A DNA stretch of 64,000 bases, taken from positions 118,517,431 to 118,581,430 of the forward strand of contig CM051459.1 in NCBI GenBank assembly GCA_028095005.1, in the 5' to 3' direction. Below, piece after piece: positions 10,900 through 21,010 of this stretch. The stretch's first letter is position 1, and each line of letters opens with the position of its first letter. The notes beneath the pieces are model-generated. The model did no database searches and had not been told where the DNA came from. It saw only the letters and a list, made by a program, of their open reading frames with translations. Source of the DNA: Rhynchospora pubera (Eukaryota > Streptophyta > Magnoliopsida > Poales > Cyperaceae). The position numbers and the translations under genes are program-made.

Positions 10900-13060
10900 T
10901 TCGAAACCTAAAGGGAAATAAAATGTTGATTTAACAAAATCTCCAACCTAATACACTTCAGTTAAATTATATTAATAAAAAGAATATTTGAAAATTATAT
11001 TAACAGGCAAAATATTTAGTAAAATAAAAAATTGAAATATTCTACGAAGTTTATATAAATTTGTATTAAATTTTATTTAATGTGAAAATTAATTGATTAT
11101 TATTCAAGTGATTTGAAAAATTAACAATTTAGTTTTATTAGCACTTGACCAGCGATTCTATAAGATTTCAAATTACACCTTTTCCATATATTCCTGCCAA
11201 TTATTGTAAAGAGTAATTTACAATATATTCATACCTTGTACTCGTTACAAAGGAATGATACAAGCTTAGGTGGTAGGCAGCCTATTCATTTTCAATGGTT
11301 TGGAGTACATCACGTGTCCCGGCATTATTAAATACGCTACGACTGTAAAATTAACCTAATTTGAGAACTAAAGTTAGGCGGTTAAAAATGACATCAACGG
11401 AGAAAAGAGGTTACCTAGCAATTATTATAGGGGAATGGGATGAAACAAAAATAGGTGCAAGAATTTTATGCTGAAACAATTATTAACAGAGGCAAAGGCT
11501 AGAAACAGAAAGATATATATCTTTCTACAATAGACAGACTAGCATTCAAATCAGCATTAAATATTATTGCAAGCAAGGATACAAACCTTAATAAACACGT
11601 CTCCTCACAAGGTAAATAAAAATTGAAAATATTTATTTAACACCTTACTTATAAAACTTATTTAATCTTACTTAAACTCACTTAACACGTCTCCGAAAAT
11701 ATTTTTTCATTCCGGATTAACGCTCTTTTAATTTTTTCCGAAATAATACACTTTCTAATCTTAATTCATGTCTTTAAGTTTTCTTCTTAACTCATCATGC
11801 GTATAATATTTTTTTTCTTTCCGAAATAATATTTTTCTCACTCTTTCCGAAATAATCTATTTTTTTCCGGATTTTTTTTTTATTCCCAACCATGGCACCA
11901 TGCAAACAAGAAAAAAGATATTATATCTAGCGTAGAAGAAGCCACACATCAAGGCTTTCCATTCCTTCACAAAGGAACAACTATTTTGGCATTAATTCAG
12001 GGATTAACATGTAAAAAAAAGCGGTGTGCTCCCTAACGACGGATCTGCTGTTATACATGTTTCTTTGTCCGAAATCTACCCCAACCCCACAAGCTCATGT
12101 GGTAGGGTACAGAGGTGAGTTTCAGTGGATGAAGGGCTCTTATCCAACCAAACTCGGTTTTGGTGTTCCAACCCAAACACCGGATCATGGTCCTACCATG
12201 TGCTCTGGTCTCCGAATGAATCCTGTATCTTTCACCCCTTGAGAATGGGGAGGTTTTTAGGTAGAGCTGGTGCACCATTTAATCTAAGACCAGAAAATAG
12301 ATGCTGTTTTGAATATGAGCAAATCAAGTTCTGATGTTAAAGTTCAAAATTTTTAAGAGAAATAAAGGGTTTTGCATAAATTATTCTTCAAACTTTTCCT
12401 TTGTGAAATTAAGTAATTTTACATACATATATTTATTTAACTTAATATTACAAATATATAAAATAGAGTTTGCATGTAATAAATATATATGTGAATTGTG
12501 TATAAAAATATGTATGCCGATTAAATAAAAATTCTAGGAGATGAATTAATTTTTTTTATCTTGGTAGATTTGATAATATCATTAACAATTAAATTAATAG
12601 AATTTATAAATTTGATCTTAGATTAAGCGCTCATACTACAGACATCAAACAATATCATTATATCATTTTTCATCAAATTAGATTTGGATACTTTCCTTAT
12701 CTCTTACAAAAATAAAATTTTTATATTATAATATTTTGTTATGAAAAATAAATATATTAATATATTCTAGTGTCACGTATTATTCTAACTCATTTATGAG
12801 ACAGCATCTAAGTGGGCCATTTAAAAAAATTCTTTCATCATGCATAATTATTATTTGTTATTGCATAATTTTTGCATTTTTTATGCTACACCAGTTTTAG
12901 GAGAGAGTGTCTTGTAGAAGTAGCTCTTTTTAAGTGCCCTTAAGTCCTTAACCACCTCACCTTTAAAGCCCTCTGAGCACCTAATTACTCACATTTGGGC
13001 ACCTCCTGCTGCCCCTTCACAATACCAACTCCACTCCCAAGAGATCTCAAACCCCAAAGA
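10900..13060. other. Intergenic, no gene recognised
   Basis: AT-rich sequence. The stretch 12020-12330 is less AT-rich and open in several frames at once, but none of the translations contains a recognisable domain and the frames overlap on both strands. I leave it unannotated. Confidence 0.4.
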
Positions 13061-13067
13061 GAGATTC

Positions 13068-13403
13068 ATGGGAAACTGCATCAAGATTAGTGCACCAACA
13101 TCAACAACAAGTTCAGACCATGATCATGTGCCAGAAGTGATGATCAGACCAGAAGAAGAAGAAAACCTTGAAAGAAGAGAAGGAGGTGGCAATGGCAATG
13201 GCAATGGGGTCAAGGTCAAGGTGCTTCTCACAAGAGCAGAGCTTGAATGGCTAATGGCACAATTGAAGAATGGAGAGAAGAAGCTAGAAGAGGTGTTGGC
13301 AGAGATGGGGAGAGAGAGGGAAAGAGAAAAAGGAAGGTGTGATGGATGGAAACCTTCTTTGGAAAGTATTGTAGAAATCCCTGAGCTACTTTGTTTTGAT
13401 TGA
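13068..13403 (+). CDS. Small MGNC-type protein, PADRE/DUF4228-like
   Basis: Single-exon frame of 111 residues. It begins MGNC, the form of a plant N-myristoylation/palmitoylation signal, which suggests attachment to a membrane. After a Ser/Thr-rich and acidic linker (residues 10-40) and a Gly-Asn repeat (about 40-47) comes VKVKVLLTRAELEWLMAQLK (about 48-67), then a charged helix, and the C-terminal WKPSLESIVEIPE. The 'V-K-V-L-(V/L)-T-x-x-E-L' strand-helix and the W-x-PSLE-x-I tail are typical of short plant proteins related to PADRE (DUF4228), a stress-responsive family of unknown biochemical role. The leader is pyrimidine-rich with CTCAAACCCCAAAGAGAG just before the ATG. Assignment to the broad family is fairly likely; no finer function can be given. 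Confidence 0.7.
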   Translation: MGNCIKISAPTSTTSSDHDHVPEVMIRPEEEENLERREGGGNGNGNGVKVKVLLTRAELEWLMAQLKNGEKKLEEVLAEMGREREREKGRCDGWKPSLESIVEIPELLCFD

Positions 13404-15340
13404 ATTTTAATTACTATTAATGCTAGTGTTTCTTGGTTTTCCTTCTCTTACTTGACACAATATTTTTTTTTCATCTTTTTTCTTTTTCTTGTGTGGTATT
13501 TTGGTGTGCATTGTTGGGTGTTGGTGTTTTAAAAAAAACGACCCATGTAGTAATTTTTTTTTTTTGGCACAAGTTTGATATTAGTATGCCTAGAGTGTTG
13601 AATTTTCTACGGCTAGCTAGACATTATTGTAAATAATTAGAATTTTGATGGGTTTTGGAGTAAATTTTCTTTGATAATTCCTAAATTTGGCTTGAAATAA
13701 TTATTTCGAGTTCTGATTGTAGAAAAAAACCATAATTCAGAGTAATTACTCATATTTCTTTACACTAACGTTGTATGTGGATGGTTTCATCTTTTGGTTT
13801 CTTTGGTTTTAATTGTTGGTATTGTGGCTCTTTGTTGAAGGTCTACAAGACTACAAGTAGAATAGGAATTATGCGATCCATATGACTAACTTGATTTAGA
13901 AGGGGAAAAAATAATGATGAAACCAGCACTTTACCCTCGAAATTACTCAATTTCCAATTTTAAATTCTAGGTTTAAAAAGTTGTAAGCATTTCTTACAAC
14001 TTCAATTTCCAAGTAGGAAAAGGTGCATGTGGCGGTGTTTACTATGAATAAAGAAATTCCTTGTTTGTTTATTCAATTCTGTTAATTTTGTTAATAGAGC
14101 TTATTAATTCTCTAGGCATAATTAATTTTGCTTGATTAGTTGGGCCATTGTCTTTCTACATATATTGATTGAAAAAGACTGCTAACTAGATGCCTAAAAT
14201 CTTGCGTTTCATTTTCATTTCAGAAAGAATTGATAGAAGTTACTTCGATGTGAAATAGACGCTTGAATTTTTTTGGGTTGATAGAATATGTTAACGCACT
14301 TTTCCAATCAGATGATGTTCTGTTGCAGAATTAGAGACGGATTAATTGTGGTTCTCAGATATATAAAATTATTTATTTGAAATCTCTCGGGAAACCTTTC
14401 CTATTTCTGCGAACATTTAAACACAAATTCTTCACAACGAATCAAGGAAGCACCAAATCGTAAAAAATTATTATTTTTCATTTTCCTTTTCCTGAAATCA
14501 ATGAACATTTTACCAATTAGTTTCAAAATTATTTTCTAATTTTATGAAAGCAACATAAATTAAACAAATTAATATAATATAATGTTAATATAATTGCAGA
14601 TACATAAATTAAATAGTGGGATCGCTACAATATAGTAATTTGTTATTGTAGCACAATTAATAACCTAGTAATTTGTTATTGTAGCACAATTAATAACCGT
14701 AACCATAGCCAAGTCGAACATAAACACAAAATCCAAGCTCAAACCAAATCAGTACCGATATTTACAAGATAGAAAATAGATGGTTTTTTTATGAGCAATA
14801 GAAAAACAGAACTGACTATGAAAAATCATCCCAATAAAAATTCCCAAAAGACAAGGAATGTGATTCCTGTTCACTACAGGGCAAAGCGACCATGCTCCAT
14901 TGCTGCAACAGTGCCCCCCAAAAATTGTATCCAAACATAAAAAATTACATAGCAAGTTAGGTTGCAACCTAAAAAAATTGGCAGTTTCTGAATACCAAAC
15001 AATTTATTGTGATGAAAAAACTGCACATGCATTAATTATTTAATTCTATGCCCAGAAAATCAGAGCATGTCTAGTAGCTTCTTCACTTTTGTCTCCCCAG
15101 TTACTTTGGGTTAACTAATTTTAACCATTGAAGATAAATTAAGTGTACGTTTGCATGATGAATTAAGTTCAGCAAGATTAGTGAACTAAATCGGATTTTC
15201 GGACCTGGCCAAAATTTTTTATTAAAATAGAAAATAGTAGAAATTATTTTGGATAAATATCCACCCATCAAATTGCCGAATATTATTTCGAAACAGCCGC
15301 TTATCTGAATTATATACTATTCTTCCTTGCTAATCTAAAT
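13404..15340. other. Intergenic; part duplicated at 19.7-20.0 kb
   Basis: No gene seen. About 13770-14300 is similar, with indels, to about 19715-19995. Shared anchors include TTTGTTTCTTTGGTTTTA-like sequence, TGTCTTTCTA, ATATTGATTGAAAA, TTTCATTTCAG-like sequence and GA(T/C)GTGAA. A local 29-bp direct repeat (TAGTAATTTGTTATTGTAGC onward) sits at about 14633-14697. Confidence 0.5.
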
Positions 15341-15349
15341 ATAGCCTTA

Positions 15350-15514
15350 GGCTCCGTTTGGGGTGCGTTTGGATGGATGTGGGAAGAAGGGAAGAAGGGA
15401 AGAAGGGAAGAAGTATTGGAAAGTGTGTAATTTTGTGAAGAGTTTGGATTGTTTATAATTTTTTTTTTCTTCTTCCTTCTTCTTCTTCTTTCTTCCAACA
15501 ATCCAAACGCACCC
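15350..15514 (-). mobile_element. PIF/Harbinger-like MITE with doubled left terminus
   Basis: 165-bp family member in reverse orientation, flanked by TTA at 15347-15349 and 15515-15517. The left end carries two termini in a row, GGCTCCGTTTG followed by GGGTGCGTTTGGAT, as if one terminus type had been added onto the other. The right end is the usual ATCCAAACGCACCC. Confidence 0.88.
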
Positions 15515-15519
15515 TTAAG

Positions 15520-17240
15520 AAATTCGATAGCATGATTTTTTTTATTTTTCCTTTTTGACAATATGATAGTATGATTTCTACTATGGAAATGATAATCAGT
15601 AGCATAAACAACGTTTGACCTAAAAATAGTCTACGAATATAATACAGATTGTCAGATTCTGAAGAAAAGGTAAAATTCTTCGAGTGGGCATAATAATAAT
15701 AAATTAAGTAAAGGCTGTATGAACTTTTCATGTGCAACTTAGCATGCTTTTAGTTTTTTTTCGGTGGAGAAATCTTATATTATGTAGGAACTAATTCATT
15801 GGTTGTAGAGGATTCCTTTGTTATTTAGTTTAAGCTTAAAAGTGCTTAGGCACTTGCACATGCCTGGAACTTTGGAGAGGGAGCAAAGATTATTTCATTT
15901 TATTGAAACGAAAAGTTATTTTAGTTCCTTTACTTCCCCTTTATTCTTTTGCTGTTTGTTAACTTTTTTTTTTTTCCCTTTTTTTGTTTTTGTTTTCTGT
16001 TTGTCGTAAACAGTTATCTTTTTTAGGCATGGCAGTTGAGCACTTTAGCCTTAGATCTTTTTAGTATCGAAAAAGTTAAGAGCGTCATGCGAGTGGTGCT
16101 TTATACTTTGCGTTTACATTTTTTAATTGGTTGCGCTTTACAAATTTTGTTTCATTTTTTTTTTTATTGCAACGGTTAGAAACTTAGAATCATTGAAAAA
16201 TAAAAAAATTTACGATCATTACGAAAAATAAATTTTAAATAACGTATAACTACCGAATTATTTGAAAAGTAAAAAAAATAGGATATATCGTTATTTATCG
16301 TGATTTGATCTTGATATATCGTCATTTTAGAAAATTCATGATATAAAAATTATGAATCGTCCAATAACAATGATTTTCTAAAATACCAAAAAAATAGTAA
16401 AATTTTCGAAATAATATAAAAATTGTTTTCTTATAAGTTTTTAATATAGAGAACATATTAAACGGTTCATATTGATTGTTTGAAATTTAAAAAAGTAAAA
16501 ATGATCGTATTGGTTGCGCTGAAAATGGCCGTCCAATATTTGTACTTTAGCATTTCTCATAATTATTATTTCAACACTGAAACACGGACACTGGTTTTCC
16601 TTTTATAGAGTCGTCCACGAGGCAAATGAATAATAACCTTTTTCAAAAATAGAACGAATCTTCTCAATTCCGCTAAAGGTTTAGTATTAAAAATCCATAA
16701 AACATGGCATACTATAAAGCTTACTTTCCAATTCATTGCATGAGGCCATGCATATAGGATGGACCTACCATGTGGACAAGCTCTTTTTTTGCAAACATCT
16801 TTGAATTGGACTTCATATTACTTTTCACTAACAACGCTAGCTATTCATCTTTTGGAAAAAAAGGTTAAATAGTACAATTTTAGTCTTGATCTTAACATTA
16901 CAACTGTTTTGGTTATTCCTTGATTTGGACCTTCAACACCTTTGGGTTGGCTCGTTGATATCAACTCTCCAACCTTGCATGGTTAATTTATTTTTCAATC
17001 TTACAAATTACAATGTGTTACAATGTACAAAATAGTACAATTTGTTTGGTTAGAACTTTTCAAGGCACTATTAATAGCATTAGAAATTTGCAATTTTTTT
17101 TATTTCTCCCCTATATTTTTATTTTCATGAGCTGTACCGAGCAAGTGTGACAAATTTATCTATTTGTTACTAAAAAAAAAAAAGAAAACCGTCGAGTATA
17201 ATAAATTACAGCAAGAACAAACATGAACTAACATTCAATT
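15520..17240. other. Intergenic, no gene recognised
   Basis: AT-rich DNA. TTGGTTGCGCT occurs twice (about 16128 and 16512), bracketing about 380 bases that contain several short inverted repeats (for example TTTTAGAAAAT / ATTTTCTAAAA near 16324-16384). This may be a degraded MITE, but the ends cannot be fixed. Confidence 0.4.
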
Positions 17241-17247
17241 AGGTTGA

Positions 17248-17317
17248 AGCCCAATTTTAGTCATAAAGCCTAAAATATTTGTACGCAAGGCCCAATTATT
17301 GCTATTTGGAAACCCTA
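17248..17317 (+). promoter_or_regulatory. Site II and telo-box motifs upstream of the left KGD4-like copy
   Basis: AGCCCA (17248-17253) and GGCCCA (17289-17294) are site II-type elements (complement TGGGCT / TGGGCC), and AAACCCTA (17310-17317) is a telo-box. In plants this combination is common in promoters of genes for mitochondrial and ribosomal proteins. The surrounding 100 bases resemble the region upstream of the right copy (20790-20890). Confidence 0.55.
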
Positions 17318-17399
17318 GGCGATTCGGAAACTTTGTCTTGTCCCACACAAGACAAAATTTGGAAAGGAATCAGAAGAGCTTTTGTGCTGAGATTCTGAG

Positions 17400-18221
17400 A
17401 TGGTACCAATACCACTAATCGAGTTTCCCCAGAGGCACCAACCTCAATCCTCAGGTCTCTACCAATCTCGCAATCTTTTGTGCTTTGCTTTAGTTAAATA
17501 GGTCAATTTGGTGTTCTATACTGTGAATTTATTTTTGGTTGTTATATTTTGTCAGTAGCTGTTCCTTCATCTGATCTGGAGTTGTTGTTGGTTTCACAGT
17601 CAGGTTAGTGTAATTCTAAATTTTATGGTTTATTGGTTGAAATTAATGTTTCCTTGGACGAGTGATTATAGTAACAGATGAAGTTCTTTTGTGGTATACC
17701 AGTCTCAATTTTTATTCTCAATGTTGGCATTACTAAACCCTAAGCCTTAAAACCCTAAACTGTGGTAAAATGGAACTGCAATGTTGGGCTTTGTTTTGTG
17801 TTAAATTATGTTAAATGAACTTCCAACATGAAAAAAAATTTACAACTAAGAACTACATATTTTAAATCCCTGCATTGTTTGGTTAAGTTGTTGACAGTTT
17901 GTTAAACATTTGTCTAAAGCATCATGCGCCACTTTTAGTTATATTAAAAAATTATGGATAGTGCTAGAGTCCGTATCCCAAGGAGTACTCTCGGATTCTA
18001 TTGTTCTATTATTGTGGATCCTCAGCAATAGTTCAGCACTTGTACTTGTACATACAGTTCTATTATTTTGGGATTTCATCGTGAGTTGAGTATGTTGTTT
18101 CATTGTTTTTATTTATTTTAATTTTTTTATTGTTGACTCCATCTATACTGCTTTAGGTGGAAATGGCTCCCTTCTTCCAAAATGTGCTCCTGTTTCTGAA
18201 GAACAGACTGATGCTAAGATG
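17400..18221 (+). pseudogene. Left tandem copy of the KGD4-like gene, decayed
   Basis: Exons align with the right copy (21011-24298). Exon 1 is 17400-17454 (MVPIPLIEFPQRH...), exon 2 is 17556-17603, and a shortened exon 3 is 18157-18221 (GGNGSLLPKCAPVSEEQ...). Frames and phases agree with the intact paralogue across all three. The first two thirds of exon 3 are lost and the AG of CTTTAG, coding in the paralogue, would have to serve as acceptor. The C-terminal motif is damaged: PKRTPVTEEEID has become PKCAPVSEEQTD and the LGG exon is absent. Intron 3 homology runs to about 18400, where copia sequence follows. Promoter, leader and introns were duplicated together with the exons, so this is a DNA-level duplicate, not a retrocopy. 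It may still be transcribed, possibly as a fusion with the gag frame downstream. Confidence 0.75.
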
Positions 18222-18429
18222 GTAACTCTTACACTTCCATTATAAATTTAATTTTATTTGGGACATGCAATGGTATGGCATTTTATTGAATATGTTTTGG
18301 TCATTTGCTGACAAGTCTTTTGGATATGAAGCCAACTTGTACAAATTGGCTGTTTCCTGATGTTCAAATCAAGTTATTTTGTATAAGTAGATTGGGCAGA
18401 AAAAAAGATACAAAATATGGATATTGGTC

Positions 18430-19640
18430 CTATTACATGTAAGGAGGACAATGTTAATTGTTGTGGGAGGTTTAATTAAGTTGTTTACTGAAACATTTAC
18501 ATGGATAAGACCTGAACCTGTATTGTTGTAATGCTGTAGGTAATGGCAAAAGAGCCCTCTCCACTTTGGTCTATCCTTCACAACGAAAAACTCTCCTCCA
18601 ATGGTTCTAATTTTATGGATTGGTACCGCAACCTTAGAATTATTCTCAGGCACGAGAAGAGAGAGTATATTTTGAACACTCCACTCCCTCCCATCCCAGG
18701 GGACAAGGCCTCGACCGAGGTGGTTGCTGATTTCAATAAGCACATGTTGGATGAGCATGAAGTGCAGTGCCTCTTGGTAACTTGCATGGAACCCGAATTG
18801 CAGAGTTACTTCTTAGAGCTCCCTTCCTCCCAAATAATGGACCAGCTCAAGAATATGTTCCAAAAGCCGGCTCATTTTGAGAGGTACGAACTGGTTAAGT
18901 CTATCATCGGATGCAAGATGTCTGAGGGTAGTTTGGTTAGTGTTCACATGTTAAAGATGATGAGCTACGTGGGGCGGCTTGAGAAGCTTGGCTATCCCTT
19001 GGGCCCTTTGGCCACCGACTTTGTCTTCAACTCTCTCCCTCCTAGCTACTCAGAGTTCATTATGATCTACCATATGAATGGGATGGAGAAGAGCCTTGCT
19101 GAGCTCCATGGGATGCTCAAGACTGCTGAGGCAGACATGATGATCGGAGGTTCCTCGCATGTCCTCTCGGTTAATGAGGCTGGGAAGAAGATAAGGAAGA
19201 AAAAGAACAAGCGCAATGCCAAGAAAGGTAGTGGCAAAGGGAATACTCATGTGGAGACATTGAAGTCTTCCAAAGGGGCCACCTCCGAGACTGAGTGCTT
19301 TTATTGTGAAGGCAAAGGTCATTGGAAGAGAAACTGCTTGAAGTACCTTGCTGATTTGAAGTCCGGGAAGGTCCAGAGGAGGTCAGGTATATTATGTTGA
19401 TGTTAATTTAGCTTACTCTACAGAAGATATAGTATTGAATATCAGATTATGTGCTCATATTTGTTTAAATATGCAGATACCAAAATATCGAAGAATGCTA
19501 GCTAGAGGGGAAGTTTAACGTTGCACTGACCATGGAGCAAGTGTTGCGGCCATTGCAGTCTGGTGTTTAGAGCTGTAAGGAAACCATGCATGGTGGGTTT
19601 TCAATGAAACCATCTTTTATAATTCCTAGTTAAACTTGGG
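18430..19640 (+). mobile_element. Ty1/copia retrotransposon fragment (gag and start of protease), no LTRs
   Basis: An intact gag frame (18543-19400) is followed by the degraded start of pol. About 40 bases after the gag stop, a frame reads IVLNIRLCAHIC, the relic of the copia protease signature VLDTGxxxHIC with the catalytic D-T-G lost. It continues as RRMLARGEV and, after stops, ASVAAIAV, as in copia pol polyproteins. Nothing of integrase, reverse transcriptase or RNase H follows, and no LTR, primer-binding site or target duplication is visible on either side. Both limits are approximate. Confidence 0.8.
18543..19400 (+). CDS. Copia-type Gag polyprotein, intact frame, possibly co-opted
   Basis: 285-residue frame. 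The N-terminal part has the plant copia Gag features: SSNGSNFMDWYRNLRIIL (about residues 18-35), then EYIL and a central helical region with LPPSYSEFI (about 164-172). A basic stretch follows (KKIRKKKNKRNAKK, about 214-227), then one CCHC zinc knuckle CFYCEGKGHWKRNC (about 253-266). Gag normally coats the retroelement RNA. The frame stops seven codons after SGKVQRR because of what looks like a single extra base: downstream the copia sequence continues in another frame. Survival of 285 codons without a stop contrasts with the many lesions in the pol remnant just 3' of it. A consensus acceptor (CTGTAG at 18534-18539) lies three bases before the ATG, in the right phase to join exon 3 of the decayed KGD4-like copy. 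Ordinary recent decay is the default explanation; domestication is speculative. Confidence 0.75.
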   Translation: MAKEPSPLWSILHNEKLSSNGSNFMDWYRNLRIILRHEKREYILNTPLPPIPGDKASTEVVADFNKHMLDEHEVQCLLVTCMEPELQSYFLELPSSQIMDQLKNMFQKPAHFERYELVKSIIGCKMSEGSLVSVHMLKMMSYVGRLEKLGYPLGPLATDFVFNSLPPSYSEFIMIYHMNGMEKSLAELHGMLKTAEADMMIGGSSHVLSVNEAGKKIRKKKNKRNAKKGSGKGNTHVETLKSSKGATSETECFYCEGKGHWKRNCLKYLADLKSGKVQRRSGILC

Positions 19641-20800
19641 TGGAAGTTATCAATTGCAGTCCTGGTTGTATAAAAAATACTAATCAAGTGTCATTCCTCT
19701 TTGTTTTCCTACATTGTATGCGCATTGATCCATGTATTTGTTTCTTTGGTTTTATTGCGTTTTTGACGGTTTGTTGAAAGACTAGAAATAAAAATATGCC
19801 ATGCATTATGCATATGGGTTTATTTTCTAGATTAGTTGGTCTTTTGTCTTTCTAGAAATAAATATATTGATTGAAAAGGAATTTTAACTAGGTGTCTAAA
19901 TACATGCATCTCATTTGCATTTCAGAGAGAATCGATAGAGGTTACTTTGATGTGAATAAAATTCTTCAATACATTCGAGTTGCTAGAATTGGCCACAACT
20001 TTTATTTTTTTTATTAGTTCTTTTTTCTTTTGTTTGCCCCGCAATTTGGTGAATTTTGAAAAGTTATACTTATGTTTGACTTAGTTGTATATGAAACTAA
20101 TTTGCATTATAGAATTAGAAAGGGAAAAATATTTGAATAAACATGTAAATTAACTAGCTAGATTCATCCTGAAATCCTTGTTAATTGTATTCAGGCGTAG
20201 ACTGAAATTCCTACTGGATGAGGCTAAAGTCAGAAATTAGTACTGTATTCTTAATAATGCCCAGGTTTAATAGCAAAATATTATAAGCTTGAAGGTGTCC
20301 ATTTTGAACAAATCACTGGAGACTTTCTACAAACAGCTCAGAAGCATCTATACTATACTACTTATAAACGCAAGGACTGTAGATGTGTTACACGCTAGGT
20401 CTAGCATGTAAACAGATATTTCTGCCGTTTGATCGATTTGAAACAAACTAAATAACAAATCTATTTGTATCGATGCTAAATTAAGCAATATATTTTTATT
20501 ATCTAATATTATTTTGTTTCTTTATTTGCTCACATATGAGGGAATCTTAAGCTAGTCATTATAAATCACGCTGCCAAATGAAATTGCACTAGAAAGTTCT
20601 TTAGCCCATGTAAATTGCTGATAGTATAATGTTTAATGGGTTTAAATCCTAATTGAAAATAGAAGAGAAGAACCCATATCAATTATATTTTTCAAATTTT
20701 ATTAATATTCCATGTAAAATTTAATCCTGCAACAATCAATTTAGTAGCTACTTCTCCATCATTACGTAATTTACGTTTTTTTCCCAACCAAAATTAAGTT
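19640..20800. other. Intergenic between the tandem copies
   Basis: No gene recognised. 19715-19995 is the partner of the duplicated tract at 13770-14300. The remainder is AT-rich single-copy-looking DNA. Confidence 0.45.
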
Positions 20801-20802
20801 AT

Positions 20803-20832
20803 AGCCCAAATATAATAATGGGCCTAAGCCCA
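20803..20832 (+). promoter_or_regulatory. Three clustered site II motifs, promoter of the KGD4-like gene
   Basis: AGCCCA (20803-20808), TGGGCC (20819-20824) and AGCCCA (20827-20832) lie within 30 bases, about 180 bases before the predicted ATG. Site II (TGGGCC/T) clusters are bound by TCP factors and are frequent in plant genes for mitochondrial proteins, which agrees with the proposed product. No clear TATA box is seen, as is usual for such promoters. Confidence 0.6.
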
Positions 20833-21010
20833 AAGAATTTTCTACACAAATCCAAATTGCTGCTATTTGGAAAAATCACGCCAACTTGGAAACTTCGTCA
20901 AGCGAAACCACAAATTAATTAAATTTGGGTGCATTTTAATTCGGAATTCACGAAATTATTTTGAAATTCGGAAGAAGAACTGCGAAAGGAATCGGAAAAG
21001 TGGTTGTAAG

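Noticed and set aside
12024..12334. Three overlapping frames on both strands near 12.1-12.3 kb
   Set aside because: Base composition is less AT-rich so stops are rare, but no translation shows a known motif and the frames contradict each other.
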